64,000 nucleotides of DNA from Magnetofaba australis IT-1 (GCF_002109495.1 NZ_LVJN01000021.1:310001-374000); one strand, 5' to 3'; counted from the first letter of the stretch, positions 8,377-17,683 are shown. The notes: generated by a model not told the origin, from the sequence alone. Program-made: numbers and translations.

Positions 8377-10278
8377 ATGACCCAGACCGATACCCCCGTT
8401 TCCCAAAGCCTGCAACAGGCTCGTGAACTCATTGAATCCGGTGAGTTGGCGCAAGCGCAGACGCGACTCAAGGAGTTGCTGGCGCAGGATCCCCAGAACG
8501 TCGAGGCGATCCATCTGTTTGGCGTGCTGGGATTCCAGGCCGGTCAGGCGCAGATGGCGCTGCCGTTTTTTGACCGCGCCATTGCGCTCAACCCCCGCTT
8601 TGCCGAGGCCTACGCTGATCGCGGCGCAGCATTGCTCAGCATGAATCAGACGGAACACGCCCGCCATGCGCTGGAGGAGGCGGTGCAGTTAAATCCTAAC
8701 CTGCCCCTGGCGTGGTTCAATCTGGGGCTGGCGCGGCGCATTGATCACGACGGCCACGGCGCGGTGGAGGCGCTGGAGCGAGCGGTGCATCTGGATCCTG
8801 GTTTTGTGCAGGCGCATCTGCAACTGGGTGATCTGCGCCGCGCCCAGGCGGAGCTCTCCCGCGCCATTGAACACTACGCGCAGGTGGTCGAGACCCATCC
8901 GGACTTTGTCGAAGGGTTGATGAAGCTGGGCGGCGCGCGCATTCAGGCGGGAGTGTTCGCCGCAGCCATGGCGCCGCTGGAGCGGGCGGCGCAACTGGAG
9001 CGCCACGGCGTCACCGGCGCACGCATTCAGATGCTGCTGGGCGGCGCGCATCAGGGCTTGATGCAGTGGGCGCAAGCGGCGGAGCGTTATGAAAAGGCGC
9101 TGGAACTGGAACCGGAACTGCTCGAAGCGGCGATCAATCTGGCCACCGTTACCGGTCGTTTGGGGGATGCGGCGGGGGCGCGAGCGCGCTTCGATGATCT
9201 GCTGCAGGCCCACCCTGACGCCGCCCCCTGCCATGTGCTGCTGGGCGAGCATCTGCTGTTTGAAGGCGACCCCGAGGCGGCGCTGGCGGCGTTTCAAAAC
9301 GGGGTGGAGCGGGATGCGGGCGATCCGCGCGCCCACAGCGGCTTGGCCCACGCCCATCTGACTCTGGGCAATTGGGAAGCGGGTTGGCGGGAATACGACT
9401 GGCGCTGGAAGCGCGGCGATTTCATTGAGGAGCCACGGGATTTCGGCGCGCCGCTGTGGACCGGCGAGGAGATAGGTGACAAAAGCCTGCTGCTGCACGC
9501 CGAACAGAGCGACGCCGACGCCATCCAGTGCGCGCGTTTTCTCAATGAAGTGGAAGAGCTGTGCGACACGCTCTTTGTGGAGTGCTCCGCCGCCGTTGCG
9601 CCGCTGTTGGAAGCTTTGCTCAACAATGCCCAGGTGATTGTGCGCGGCGAGGCCCTGCCCGATGTGGATCTGCACGCGCCGTTTTGGGATCTGCCCCGCT
9701 GCCTGGGGGTAGAAAAGGATGATCTCCCGGGTGAATTCCCCTATCTGCAAGCCGATGACGAGCGGCAGGCGCAGTGGGCGCAGGATCTGGGAGAGCCCGC
9801 CCAAGGACGTGTGGGCTTGGCGTGGTCGGGCGGCGTCACTGAGCGTATGCGGCGAGAGCGCTCCCTGCCTTGGGCGCTGATTCAACCGTTATGTGATAAC
9901 GGTGTAATCGACTGGCATAGTGTGCAACTGAGCCCGCCGCTATCGGGCCCTGGCGCGGCGGAAGTGGAGACGCCAGCACCCGCCAATTGGATCGATCATA
10001 CCGCCCAATTCAGCGATCTGGCGCAAGCCGCCGCCTACATCATGCAGCTGGATCTGGTCATCGCGGTGGATGACGCCGTGGCGCATCTGGCCGCCGCGCT
10101 GGGCAAGCCGGTGTGGCTGCTGCTGGCTGACAACGCCGATTGGCGTTGGGCGGGCGATGGTGAAAGCAGCGTGTGGTATCCCACCATGCGCCTGTTCCGC
10201 CAGCCTCACGGCAAGAGTTGGGAGCCCGTGGTCGACGCCGTGCAAGCGGCCTTGAAGGACTGGATCGCGCAACGATGA
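8377..10278 (+). CDS. TPR protein with C-terminal glycosyltransferase-9-like domain
   Basis: A 633-residue protein. About ten TPR units fill residues 10-380 (for example NPRFAEAYADRGAALLSMNQ). After a linker, the C-terminal about 250 residues resemble the heptosyltransferase-like module often attached to TPR arrays: VGLAWSGGVTERMRRERS, then DLVIAVDDAVAHLAAALGKP and the tail WRWAGDGESSVWYPTMRLFR. Such proteins are usually cytoplasmic and linked to glycan or flagellin modification, but substrates are rarely known. ATG 8377 is my choice; ATG 8338 and an earlier TTG are in frame and cannot be excluded, because no strong ribosome site marks any of them. Confidence 0.75.
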   Translation: MTQTDTPVSQSLQQARELIESGELAQAQTRLKELLAQDPQNVEAIHLFGVLGFQAGQAQMALPFFDRAIALNPRFAEAYADRGAALLSMNQTEHARHALEEAVQLNPNLPLAWFNLGLARRIDHDGHGAVEALERAVHLDPGFVQAHLQLGDLRRAQAELSRAIEHYAQVVETHPDFVEGLMKLGGARIQAGVFAAAMAPLERAAQLERHGVTGARIQMLLGGAHQGLMQWAQAAERYEKALELEPELLEAAINLATVTGRLGDAAGARARFDDLLQAHPDAAPCHVLLGEHLLFEGDPEAALAAFQNGVERDAGDPRAHSGLAHAHLTLGNWEAGWREYDWRWKRGDFIEEPRDFGAPLWTGEEIGDKSLLLHAEQSDADAIQCARFLNEVEELCDTLFVECSAAVAPLLEALLNNAQVIVRGEALPDVDLHAPFWDLPRCLGVEKDDLPGEFPYLQADDERQAQWAQDLGEPAQGRVGLAWSGGVTERMRRERSLPWALIQPLCDNGVIDWHSVQLSPPLSGPGAAEVETPAPANWIDHTAQFSDLAQAAAYIMQLDLVIAVDDAVAHLAAALGKPVWLLLADNADWRWAGDGESSVWYPTMRLFRQPHGKSWEPVVDAVQAALKDWIAQR

Positions 10279-10299
10279 AGATGTCCCTTTAAAATGCGC

Positions 10300-10590
10300 A
10301 TGCGACACCAAAACTGCACAGAATAGCCAGTGTTTGCGTGACGCAGTTTGAGCTTGCGCTGACGATTGGCCGCCGCCTGGTCGGCGGCGGGGTGATTCGG
10401 GCCATCCATGGCCCTCACCCTTCGGGCTCGCTGCGCGAGTCCGATTCGGCAATCCTGCCGAATCGTCAGGGGGCCGCGCCCCCAGCGCCACAGGCGAAGC
10501 CGTATCAACAATCAATGGGCGGAGCCCACGGTTTGGCTTTTGATTTTGGGAGTTCGAGGGCGGAGCCCTCGATATCTTATAGCTTTCCAA
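10300..10590 (+). repeat. Intergenic modular repeat, family A copy 1
   Basis: Begins with a conserved lead-in (TGTTTGCGTGACG, then GCTTGCGCTGACGATTGG). Hairpin modules follow: GCCGCC..GGCGGC, GGGCC..GGCCC, a CGATTCGGC..GCCGAATCG stem, GGGGGCC..CCCCC, and finally TCGAGGGC..GCCCTCGA with the trailing ATATCTTA. The same order recurs at 20.5, 45.8, 56.6 and 57.4 kb. It fills the gap between the TPR gene and the AbrB-family gene and contains no plausible gene. Confidence 0.85.
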
Positions 10591-10603
10591 CGCCCATTTC
10601 CGA

Positions 10604-11653
10604 ATGCTGACGACTATAGCGACCATCTTCACATTTTTCCTCGGGCTGGCCGGAGTGGCGGGGTTTATTCTCCTCTCCCTGCCGCTGCCGTGGCTGCTGG
10701 GGGCGCTGACCGGCTGCCTTGTCGCCGCCCTGCTGGGCGCGCCCATGGCCCACCCGCCGCGTCCGCTGGCGGAGTTTCTGCGCAGCGGCATGGGGTTGAT
10801 CATCGGCTCAGGCTTCTCGCCGCACATTCTGGATCTGCTCACCCCCTACGCTATCAGTCTGAGCGTACTCACCCCCTATGTGGCGCTGCTGGCCGCCATC
10901 GGCGCCTGGCACTACCGCCGCTTCGGCGGCATGAACGCGCTCACCGCCTGGATCGCCGCCATCCCCGGCGGCATGACCGAAATGACCCTGATGGGCCGCG
11001 ATCTGGGCGCTAATCTGACCCAAGTGGCGCTGGCCCACCTGATGCGCATTCTCATGCTGGCGTTTGGGCTGTCGTTTGTCTATCAGTGGCTTTTGGGCAT
11101 CGACCTATCACGCCCGGACGCCCTGGGCGGCGTGGATATCGGCAAACTGAGCGCTCGCAACTGGGGCGAGATGCTGGCGTTGGCGGTGTTGGGTTGGCAG
11201 GGCGCGGCGCGCTTGCGTCTGCCCGGCGCGTCGGTGTTGGGACCGATGCTGCTCACCGCCACAGCGCAGATCAGCGGGTTGACGCAGATTCATCTGCCCT
11301 GGCAGGTGACCGGGGTGGCGCAGTGGGGCGTGGGGGTGACCATCGGTTGCGCCTTTATCGGCGTCACTTGGCGACAGGTGGCCCATGCGGCGCGGGTCAC
11401 CGGCGTGTTGATGGCGGGATATGGGGTGTTGACTGCGGGATTCGCCTGGAGCGTGGCGCGGCTGATCGGCTTTTCGCCGTGGGAAGCGTTGTTGGCCCTG
11501 GCCCCAGGCGGACAGGCGGAGATGTGCATCATCGCCGCCACCGCTGGGCTCTCCGTGGCCTATGTGGGCGCGCATCATTTGACGCGCATCTTCCTGATCT
11601 TCACCATCGCGCCAATCTGGTTGGCTCGACAGCAACGAACAGCGCTGCGGTAA
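10604..11653 (+). CDS. AbrB-family integral membrane protein
   Basis: A 349-residue, highly hydrophobic protein with about ten membrane segments arranged as two homologous halves. Each half carries a Pro-Gly-Gly loop: IPGGMTEMTLMGRDLGAN near 125 and APGGQAEMCIIAATAGLS near 300. The start PLPWLLGALTG is typical of the family known as AbrB-duplication or (misleadingly) ammonia monooxygenase regulators. Inner-membrane location is certain by composition; the transported or sensed substrate is unknown. ATG 10604 follows directly on repeat family A. Confidence 0.85.
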   Translation: MLTTIATIFTFFLGLAGVAGFILLSLPLPWLLGALTGCLVAALLGAPMAHPPRPLAEFLRSGMGLIIGSGFSPHILDLLTPYAISLSVLTPYVALLAAIGAWHYRRFGGMNALTAWIAAIPGGMTEMTLMGRDLGANLTQVALAHLMRILMLAFGLSFVYQWLLGIDLSRPDALGGVDIGKLSARNWGEMLALAVLGWQGAARLRLPGASVLGPMLLTATAQISGLTQIHLPWQVTGVAQWGVGVTIGCAFIGVTWRQVAHAARVTGVLMAGYGVLTAGFAWSVARLIGFSPWEALLALAPGGQAEMCIIAATAGLSVAYVGAHHLTRIFLIFTIAPIWLARQQRTALR

Positions 11654-11750
11654 CACGCGCCCGATCGATAAAGGGAAATATCGAAAAGCCCCAGAGGCGC
11701 GCCAGAGGGGGGAATTCCAGCGCGCGATCCAGGGGTGAGTTAGCGCCGAC

Positions 11751-12464
11751 TTACGCCAGCGTGATACTTTTGGTGCGGTCGCCTTTGGGGCGGGTTTCGC
11801 GCACCACTTCGCCGGTGACCCGATAGTAGATATTCTCGGCCACGTCGGTCAAATGGTCGCCGATGCGCTCCATATCCCGTGCAATGCAGACCAGATGCGC
11901 CGAAGAGTCGGCCTGTTCCGGGTGCGCGGCCATATGCGCCAGCAGGCTGGAGAAGATGCCGTTGTGCAGCTCATCCACCTCTTCATCACCGCTCCACACA
12001 CTGATGGCGGCGTTGACGTCTTCGCTCTCATGGGCTTCGCGCAACTTGGCGATGGCTTTGATCAGCATGGCGCCCATCTGCAGCAACTGCTCCAGATTGA
12101 ACGAGTGCTCCAGCCGCGCCAGGGTTTCCACCCGTTCGGCGATGTTGGCGGCGTAGTCGCCAATGCGCTCCAGTTGCGGCGCGTTGCGCAGCGTGGAGAT
12201 CACCGCGCGCAGGTCGCGACCCATGGGCTGGCGCAGCGCAATCATGCGCACGCCCTGACCGTCCAGGCTCATCTGGTGGCTATCGGTCAGACTGTCCAGA
12301 TCGATGGCCTCTTTGGCCTGGGACAAATCCCCCTTCTCCAGCGCCTTGAGACTCAGCTCAAGTTGATGCTCGGTGCGTTGAATCATTTGGCGGATGCTCT
12401 CGTCGAGCCCAGCCAGCTCCTCCTCATAGGAGGTAACGATGTGTTGTGCAATCGGCGCGTTCAT
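11751..12464 (-). CDS. phoU: Phosphate signalling regulator PhoU
   Basis: A 237-residue all-helical protein with two PhoU repeats. The metal-binding signatures QLERIGDYAANIAER and DMERIGDHLTDVAEN are intact. PhoU represses the PhoR/PhoB system when phosphate is ample by linking the PstSCAB transporter to the kinase. Here it is not part of a pst operon within the window; it is convergent with the AbrB-family gene and divergent from the GT-C-like gene at 12888. A PhoB-like box lies in the shared upstream region, about 275 nt from this start. Confidence 0.95.
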   Translation of the reverse strand: MNAPIAQHIVTSYEEELAGLDESIRQMIQRTEHQLELSLKALEKGDLSQAKEAIDLDSLTDSHQMSLDGQGVRMIALRQPMGRDLRAVISTLRNAPQLERIGDYAANIAERVETLARLEHSFNLEQLLQMGAMLIKAIAKLREAHESEDVNAAISVWSGDEEVDELHNGIFSSLLAHMAAHPEQADSSAHLVCIARDMERIGDHLTDVAENIYYRVTGEVVRETRPKGDRTKSITLA

Positions 12465-12738
12465 CTCGCGTCTCCTTTGCTAAACCTGTGTGCTATCCCC
12501 AATCATTGGGGAGCGGTTTGGCTCCATATGAACCACTCATCTGCGAGCCCCCTTTTTGCGGTGTGTCACATGCAGATGACGCAAAATGGCGCGGCATGCT
12601 TATGTGACATTTCCATGGCTTTTATGTTACTCATTTATCGCAGCCATTGCAACAGTTTTGTGAACATCTAATTAACCATAAAAAAACAGCTTGTTATACT
12701 CTATATTTTGCAGAATCTCGGGTTTTTAGCAAAAAATT

Positions 12739-12757
12739 TTGTCACATAAATGTCATA
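12739..12757. promoter_or_regulatory. PhoB-box-like direct repeat between phoU and a membrane-protein gene
   Basis: TTGTCACATAAATGTCAT contains two TGTCA half-sites exactly 11 nt apart, the spacing of the PhoB box. It lies in the 420-nt divergent gap 12465-12887, which is otherwise AT-rich, carries several further TGTCA/TGACA half-sites around 12560-12610 and holds no gene I can support. It could serve phoU (minus strand) or the gene at 12888. Inference from the motif only. Confidence 0.5.
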
Positions 12758-12887
12758 ATTCAAATCGTCCCCTGTACAACGTAACCGGGGCAACCATTGC
12801 CATATTTGGTGATAAACGCTACAAGGGCCTGTTATTGCCGCAATCCGCGCCCCGCGCCCGCGTCACCTATCAAGCTCGAGTCTGCAC

Positions 12888-14312
12888 ATGTTTTCAACGC
12901 CCACGCCGCTTCAGATGCGCCTGATTGTGCTGCTGTGGCTGCTGCTCACGCTGCCCATGGCCCTGTTCCTGGGATACGGCAGCGATCCCGACGCCTGGAT
13001 CATGGCCCACACCGGCGAGCGCATGCTCGAGGCCGGACGCTATATCAGTTCGCGCACCACCGGCTTCCCCCTCATGGAGGGGTGGATGGCCCTGGCGGCG
13101 TGGCTGGGCGGCGGCGCGGCGTTGAGCAATCTGCTCAGTGTGTTTAGCGGCGTGATGCTGCTGTTGGGTTTGGGGCAGTTGGCGCGCGGCGGCGCATTCC
13201 GCCATCCGTTGGCGGTGATTCTCACCATTGCCTTGATGCCGATGATGCTGAAGAACGGCGCATCAAGCATGGACTACCTGCCGGCCATGGCGCTGATGAC
13301 CTGGGCCTACGCCAAATTGCGCGACGACCAGCCCTATGTGGCGGCGCTGCTGATCGGCGCAGCCTGCGGCTTCCGCCCCACCAGCGGGCTCTATGCGCTG
13401 CCCGCCATGGCGTGGATCCTGGTGCAGGGCGGCGGTTTCAAACTGGCCATGCGGGTGTTCCTCATCGCCTTCTTCACCGGCATGGCGGCCTTCTCGCCCT
13501 CGCTCTACACCTACGGCATCCCCCTTTCGGTCACTTCGGACATTCCGCTTGCCGCCAAAAAACTGATTCTGATTGGCGGCTATCACTTCCTCAACTTCCT
13601 CGGCCATGCGCAATCGCTCATCGTGTGGCCGCTGCTGGCGTGGCTGCTGTGGCGACGCCGCGCCGCTGGGGAAAAGCTCTCCGCCAATCCCGATGTGGCG
13701 TTGCATCTGACCGTCATCGCATCTTGGCTCCTGCTCTATATGCTCTCGCCTCTGGAGCCGGAATATCTCATCCCCATGCTGCCATCGTTGATCATGCTGT
13801 TGGATCAACTGGCCACGGGACGCGCTTTTGTGGCGCTGTGCGCGCTGTTGCTGTTCAACCATGTGGGCAACATCGACACCCTGGGCGGCGTCAGCGGTCA
13901 CCGTTATGTGGAGCTGTCGCTTAAGCCGGGCTATCTCTATCGCGATATCCAGGATCGCCGCTTCAAGCTGTCGTTCCGCGCAGCGGCCAACGCCTATCAC
14001 CCGCAGCAGCCCACGCTGTTGATGTATGGCGATCTGTGGATGGCGCCGCACAATCCGGCCTGGCGCAAGCACCCGGATGGCGATTTGAAGATGCTCTGCC
14101 AAGTGGATGGCAAGCTCTGTCTGCGGCGTCCGGTGCAGGAGCGCGAACATTTTGAGAAGCTCAAACAGATGGGCTATCGCATGGTGCTCTGGAGCGGGCG
14201 CAACTGGGAGTACGCCGCCACCGGCAACACCATCTGGCGCGAATATGTGGAAGTGGTCGATTCCCTGGACGACTTCTTTGGGCGCCCCATTGTGGGACGT
14301 CCGATTCAGTAG
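12888..14312 (+). CDS. Polytopic membrane protein, GT-C glycosyltransferase-like
   Basis: A 474-residue protein with an N-terminal TM helix followed by an acidic loop (GYGSDPDAWIMAHTGE), about nine further hydrophobic segments up to residue 330, and a soluble C-terminal domain of about 140 residues. An Asp-containing first periplasmic loop and this topology are typical of GT-C lipid-linked-sugar transferases. The sequence match is only at fold level, so the donor and acceptor are unknown. The dprE1/dprE2-like pair downstream suggests a polyprenyl-phosphoryl pentose donor, which is inference. ATG 12888 has no strong ribosome site. Confidence 0.65.
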   Translation: MFSTPTPLQMRLIVLLWLLLTLPMALFLGYGSDPDAWIMAHTGERMLEAGRYISSRTTGFPLMEGWMALAAWLGGGAALSNLLSVFSGVMLLLGLGQLARGGAFRHPLAVILTIALMPMMLKNGASSMDYLPAMALMTWAYAKLRDDQPYVAALLIGAACGFRPTSGLYALPAMAWILVQGGGFKLAMRVFLIAFFTGMAAFSPSLYTYGIPLSVTSDIPLAAKKLILIGGYHFLNFLGHAQSLIVWPLLAWLLWRRRAAGEKLSANPDVALHLTVIASWLLLYMLSPLEPEYLIPMLPSLIMLLDQLATGRAFVALCALLLFNHVGNIDTLGGVSGHRYVELSLKPGYLYRDIQDRRFKLSFRAAANAYHPQQPTLLMYGDLWMAPHNPAWRKHPDGDLKMLCQVDGKLCLRRPVQEREHFEKLKQMGYRMVLWSGRNWEYAATGNTIWREYVEVVDSLDDFFGRPIVGRPIQ

Positions 14313-14329
14313 TGTGATTGAGTACGGCT

Positions 14330-14560
14330 GGGGATGATGTAAGAGACTGGGGCTTCGCCCTGGACCTCATTGAGTTGGCGGCTTGGTGCGTGTTTAACGC
14401 TCTGAGCAGAGTTGGGGATGATGAAAGAGGCTGGGGCTTTGCCCCAGACCCCATGAGGGCGCCGCCCTCAACCCGCCAGGGCGTTGCCCTGGACCCACGA
14501 GGGCTCTGCCCTCGACCCGGCAGGGAAATGATTTCCCTGCACCCTCGTTAAGTTGGCGGC
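14330..14560 (+). repeat. Intergenic hairpin array, family C
   Basis: A string of short stems separated by ACCC-type linkers: GGGGCTTTGCCCC, GAGGGCGCCGCCCTC, CCAGGGCGTTGCCCTGG, GAGGGCTCTGCCCTC and CAGGGAAATGATTTCCCTG. Each is a separate perfect or near-perfect hairpin. Similar strings occur at 33.03-33.2 and 44.46-44.53 kb and inside the long B repeats. No gene is supported here. Confidence 0.8.
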
Positions 14561-14671
14561 TTTGTGCGCGTTTTGAAGTTTCGTGCGTAATTTAAAGTAT
14601 CTTGCGCAATCAAGAGATCCAGTCCGTTCGACTCCCGAGAGCCTATTCTTATATATAAAGGAATCCTTACC

Positions 14672-16036
14672 ATGGCGTTGGCGGAATTGCAGACGCAGAT
14701 CACCGGGTGGGGGCGCTATCCGCTCCACCCGGGACGGCTCAATCGACCGGAGAAGATACGCGATTTGCGCCTGCCGGAGTCCGGCGGCGCCATCGCCCGC
14801 GGCCAGGGACGCGCCTATGGCGACGCCGCCACGCCCCATGACAACGAACTGGCGGTGCAGACCGAGCGCCTCAACCGCTTTTTGGCGTGGGATCCCATGG
14901 CGGGGCTGCTCACCCTGGAGGCGGGCGCCACCCTCTCGGAGGTGATCGAATTCGCCGCCCCGCGCGGCTTCTTCCCCCGCGTGGCGCCGGGCACGCGGCT
15001 GCTCTCCATCGGCGGCGCCATCGCCGCCGACGTGCATGGCAAGAATCATCACCACATGGGCAGCTTCGGCTCCCATGTCTCCGAAATCGAACTGACCCTG
15101 GCCAGCGGCGAAACGGTGGTCTGCAGCCCCCGCGAAGACGCCGAACTGTTCTGGGCCACGGTGGGGGGCATGGGGCTGACCGGCTTCATTCGTCAGGCCA
15201 GCATTCAGTTGCAGCCCATCGACAGCGTGTGGGTGAGCGCGCGCCACTACCCTTGCGCCAATCTGGACGAAGCGTTCCGCATCTTTGAAGACCCCCTGCG
15301 CGATGATCAACACACCGTGGCGTGGGTGGATGCGCTGGCCAGCGGTCCCAACCTGGGCCGCTCGGTGGTGATGGCTGGGCATCATGCGGTGCGCGACGAA
15401 CTGCCGCCCCACGTCGCCGATAACGCCCTGGCGCTGAAGCCCAAGAAAGAGCGCAACTTCCCCCTGGATCTGCCCGCCTGGGCGCTCAATCCGCTCAGCG
15501 TGAAGATGTTCAACGCCCTCTATTACAAGACCCAGGCGGCCAAGACCGCACCGTTTGTGTGCGACATCGAATCGTTCTTCTTCCCCCTGGACGCCATCGG
15601 TCAGTGGCATCGGCTGTATGGCAAGCGCGGGTTTGCCCAGTTCCAGTGCCTGATTCCCCGCGCCCGCGCCCATGAGGGAGTGCGGGAGATTCTGGAGCGC
15701 GCCGCCAAAGCGCGTAAGGCGTCGTTCCTGTCGGTGCTGAAGCGGTTGGGACCGGGCAACCCGGCGCCGCTCTCCTTCCCCGACGATGGTTATACGCTGA
15801 CTCTGGATCTGCCGTATAACGACAAGCTGCCTGCATTCCTGGGCGAGTTGACCGACCGTCTGACCAGCTATGGCGGGCGGCTCTATCTGGCCAAGGACGC
15901 CTTCGCCACGCCGGAACAGTTCCGCATCGGCTATCCGCAGTTTGACCAGTGGCTGGCGGTGAAGCAGAGAGTCGACCCGGAGTGGCGCATCCGTTCGGCG
16001 CTATCGCAACGCCTGGGCATGGAGGTCGGACAATGA
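14672..16036 (+). CDS. DprE1-like FAD-dependent oxidoreductase
   Basis: A 454-residue protein. The FAD-binding (PCMH/VAO-type) half carries ARGQGRAYGDAA, TLEAGATLSEVIEF, SIGGAIAADVHGKNHHHMG and GSFGSHV. The HGKNHH segment matches the DprE1 (decaprenylphosphoryl-beta-D-ribose 2'-oxidase) group. The C-terminal half ends with GRLYLAKDAFATPEQFRIGYP, also typical. Family role: oxidising a polyprenyl-phosphoryl ribose to its 2'-keto form. The adjacent reductase gene overlaps by 4 nt, which supports the pair. AAGGA precedes ATG 14672. Outside actinobacteria these pairs supply pentose donors for surface glycans; the product here is unproven. Confidence 0.85.
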   Translation: MALAELQTQITGWGRYPLHPGRLNRPEKIRDLRLPESGGAIARGQGRAYGDAATPHDNELAVQTERLNRFLAWDPMAGLLTLEAGATLSEVIEFAAPRGFFPRVAPGTRLLSIGGAIAADVHGKNHHHMGSFGSHVSEIELTLASGETVVCSPREDAELFWATVGGMGLTGFIRQASIQLQPIDSVWVSARHYPCANLDEAFRIFEDPLRDDQHTVAWVDALASGPNLGRSVVMAGHHAVRDELPPHVADNALALKPKKERNFPLDLPAWALNPLSVKMFNALYYKTQAAKTAPFVCDIESFFFPLDAIGQWHRLYGKRGFAQFQCLIPRARAHEGVREILERAAKARKASFLSVLKRLGPGNPAPLSFPDDGYTLTLDLPYNDKLPAFLGELTDRLTSYGGRLYLAKDAFATPEQFRIGYPQFDQWLAVKQRVDPEWRIRSALSQRLGMEVGQ

Positions 16037-16794
16037 CGCAACCCTCCGCAAGCGCCGGGCAACCGGTTTGGATTCTGGGCGCCACCTCCGGCATGGCGCG
16101 GGGGTGCGCCATTGAGTTGGCCAAGCGCGGTCATCCGCTGTACCTCTCCGGGCGCGACGACGAGGAGTTGCGACGCCTTGCGCTGGACCTCTCTGTGCGT
16201 TACGGCGTAACGGTTCACCATGGCGAATTCGACATTGAGGAGATCGACTCCCACGCCGACGCGCTGAAGCAGGTGATTGAAACCTGCGGCGGGCTGTATG
16301 GGGTGGTGTTCGCCATTGGTTATTTGGGCGATCATCTGAAGGCGCGGGAGGAGTGGCGCGAGGCCAATGCGATCATTGTGCGCAACTTCACCGGCGCGGT
16401 GTCGGTGCTGGGTCTGGCGGCCAACCATCTGGAGAAGCAGGCGGATGGCTTCATCATCGGCGTGACGTCGGTGGCGGCGGACCGGGGGCGGCAGAGTAAC
16501 TATCCCTATGGCGCGCCCAAGGCGGGGTTGTCGGCGTGGTTGGCGGGGTTGCGCAATCGGCTGGCGCCGACTGGGGTGCGGGTGATTGAGATCAAGCCGG
16601 GGTATGTGGATACCGCCATGACCTACGGCTTGCCGGGATTGTTTTTGGTGGCGGACCCGAATGATGTGGGGCGTGATATTGTGCGGGCGTTGGATAAATC
16701 TCGGGACGTGTTGTATTTGCCGGGGTTTTGGCGATTGATCATGTTGATTATCCGCAGCGTGCCGGAGCCGATCTTCAAGAAGATGAAGCTGTAA
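16033..16794 (+). CDS. DprE2-like short-chain dehydrogenase/reductase
   Basis: A 253-residue SDR. The cofactor loop is ILGATSGMARGCA, the active site has Ser in GVTSVAADRG and Tyr/Lys in YPYGAPKAGL, and IKPGYVDTAMTYGLPG follows as in DprE2-type reductases. A C-terminal hydrophobic/basic tail (FWRLIMLIIRSVPEPIFKKMKL region) may anchor it at the membrane. Family role: reduction of the 2'-keto intermediate made by DprE1 to give the arabino-configured lipid. The start ATG overlaps the dprE1-like stop (ATGA) and has GGAGG upstream. Downstream it is bordered directly by repeat B1. Confidence 0.85.
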   Translation: MTQPSASAGQPVWILGATSGMARGCAIELAKRGHPLYLSGRDDEELRRLALDLSVRYGVTVHHGEFDIEEIDSHADALKQVIETCGGLYGVVFAIGYLGDHLKAREEWREANAIIVRNFTGAVSVLGLAANHLEKQADGFIIGVTSVAADRGRQSNYPYGAPKAGLSAWLAGLRNRLAPTGVRVIEIKPGYVDTAMTYGLPGLFLVADPNDVGRDIVRALDKSRDVLYLPGFWRLIMLIIRSVPEPIFKKMKL

Positions 16795-16795
16795 G

Positions 16796-17098
16796 AGTGT
16801 GTGCGGGAAAGAGTGCGAGCCAGCATATGTAAGGTGGCCGCCGACTGGTCGGCGGCGGGGTCTGGGGCCTGCGGCCCCAGCGGGTGTGGGCGGCGCCCAC
16901 GGTTTGGCGGTTGTCTTTGGCCGTTTCCCCATTGAACAGAGGTCGAGCCAGTAAGGAGTTAAGCGGAGCTGGGAGGGATGAGCCCGCAAGGAGGCCGTCG
17001 GGGAAACGGCAGTGAGCGATATGTCGGCGCAGCCGACAGGAGCGAATGCAGTAGAACTCGAAGCCAGGGAAAGCCAAAAAGTGTTTGGGGTAGGTTGC
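16796..17098 (+). repeat. Long modular repeat, family B copy 1 (B1)
   Basis: Left end GTGTGTGCGGGAAAGAG follows the dprE2-like stop. Internal modules: GCCGCCGAC..GTCGGCGGC, a TGGGGCC..GGCCCCA stem, GTGGGCGGCGCCCAC, then GCCGTTTCCCC paired with GGGGAAACGGC about 80 nt later. The inner variant is TCGGCGCAGCCGACA, and the right end is GGGAAAGCCAAAAAGTGTTTG. The right end abuts the truncated duplicate at 17103. Confidence 0.85.
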
Positions 17099-17102
17099 CC
17101 AA

Positions 17103-17674
17103 CGCCGCCGCAAATTCAAGCACGCATGCGACTCTTCTTTCTGCAATCGGATATTCCGGGATTCTCAAAATTTCAGAGCGAAGATCCCCATGCAGATACC
17201 GAGTTACGCAGTTGGCTGGTGGGCTATAGACAGCATTTCAGCCAACTGGACGGCCATCTGCGTTCTGATATCGAAGGGGACTCAATTAAAGGCTTTTTCA
17301 ACAACTATGGCGATCTGTTGGAAGCCGCGCGCTACCTGCACAGCAAAGGGCCGGAGATCAAATTGGAATTCCCCCAACTGGAGGGGTTCCGCATCTTGCT
17401 CAATACGCGCTATGCCCACACTGTGCCCGATGGCGATAATCACGAATTCACCACGCCCGGCATCACCGAAACCGTGCGCACCGACCAGCCCATGAAGGAT
17501 TTCCTCAAAGCGCGCAATCTCTCGCAAAACGCTGTGTGGTGCCTGGAACCTTTCCAAGCCTATGTGGAGCCACGCCATGTGACGAGCATTCAGTTTGAGG
17601 CAATTCCTGAAACGCTGCAAAAAGGCAAGAACGACGGGGATTGCCCGCCGTTGTACTGGGTACGGTTTGATTAA
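17103..17674 (+). pseudogene. Truncated duplicate: C-terminal module of the pentapeptide-type repeat protein
   Basis: About 190 codons are nearly identical to the C-terminal end of the protein encoded at 24361-26586, from PPQIQARMRLFFLQSD to LYWVRF. The homology starts abruptly within a few bases of the right end of repeat B1. Everything upstream in the parent (zinc-like motif, repeat domain, coiled coil) is absent. The frame is open, so ATG 17126 could still give a 182-residue protein, and an open frame even runs back into the repeat. Scattered substitutions without stops suggest recent origin or some retained function. I call it a gene fragment; if expressed, it would be the isolated C-terminal domain. 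Confidence 0.75.
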
Positions 17675-17683
17675 GGCGGCAAC

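Noticed and set aside
17012-17125. N-terminal extension of the fragment protein into repeat B1
   Set aside because: The first 30 or so codons are repeat sequence also present at 24.3 kb outside any gene, so they are unlikely to be native coding sequence.
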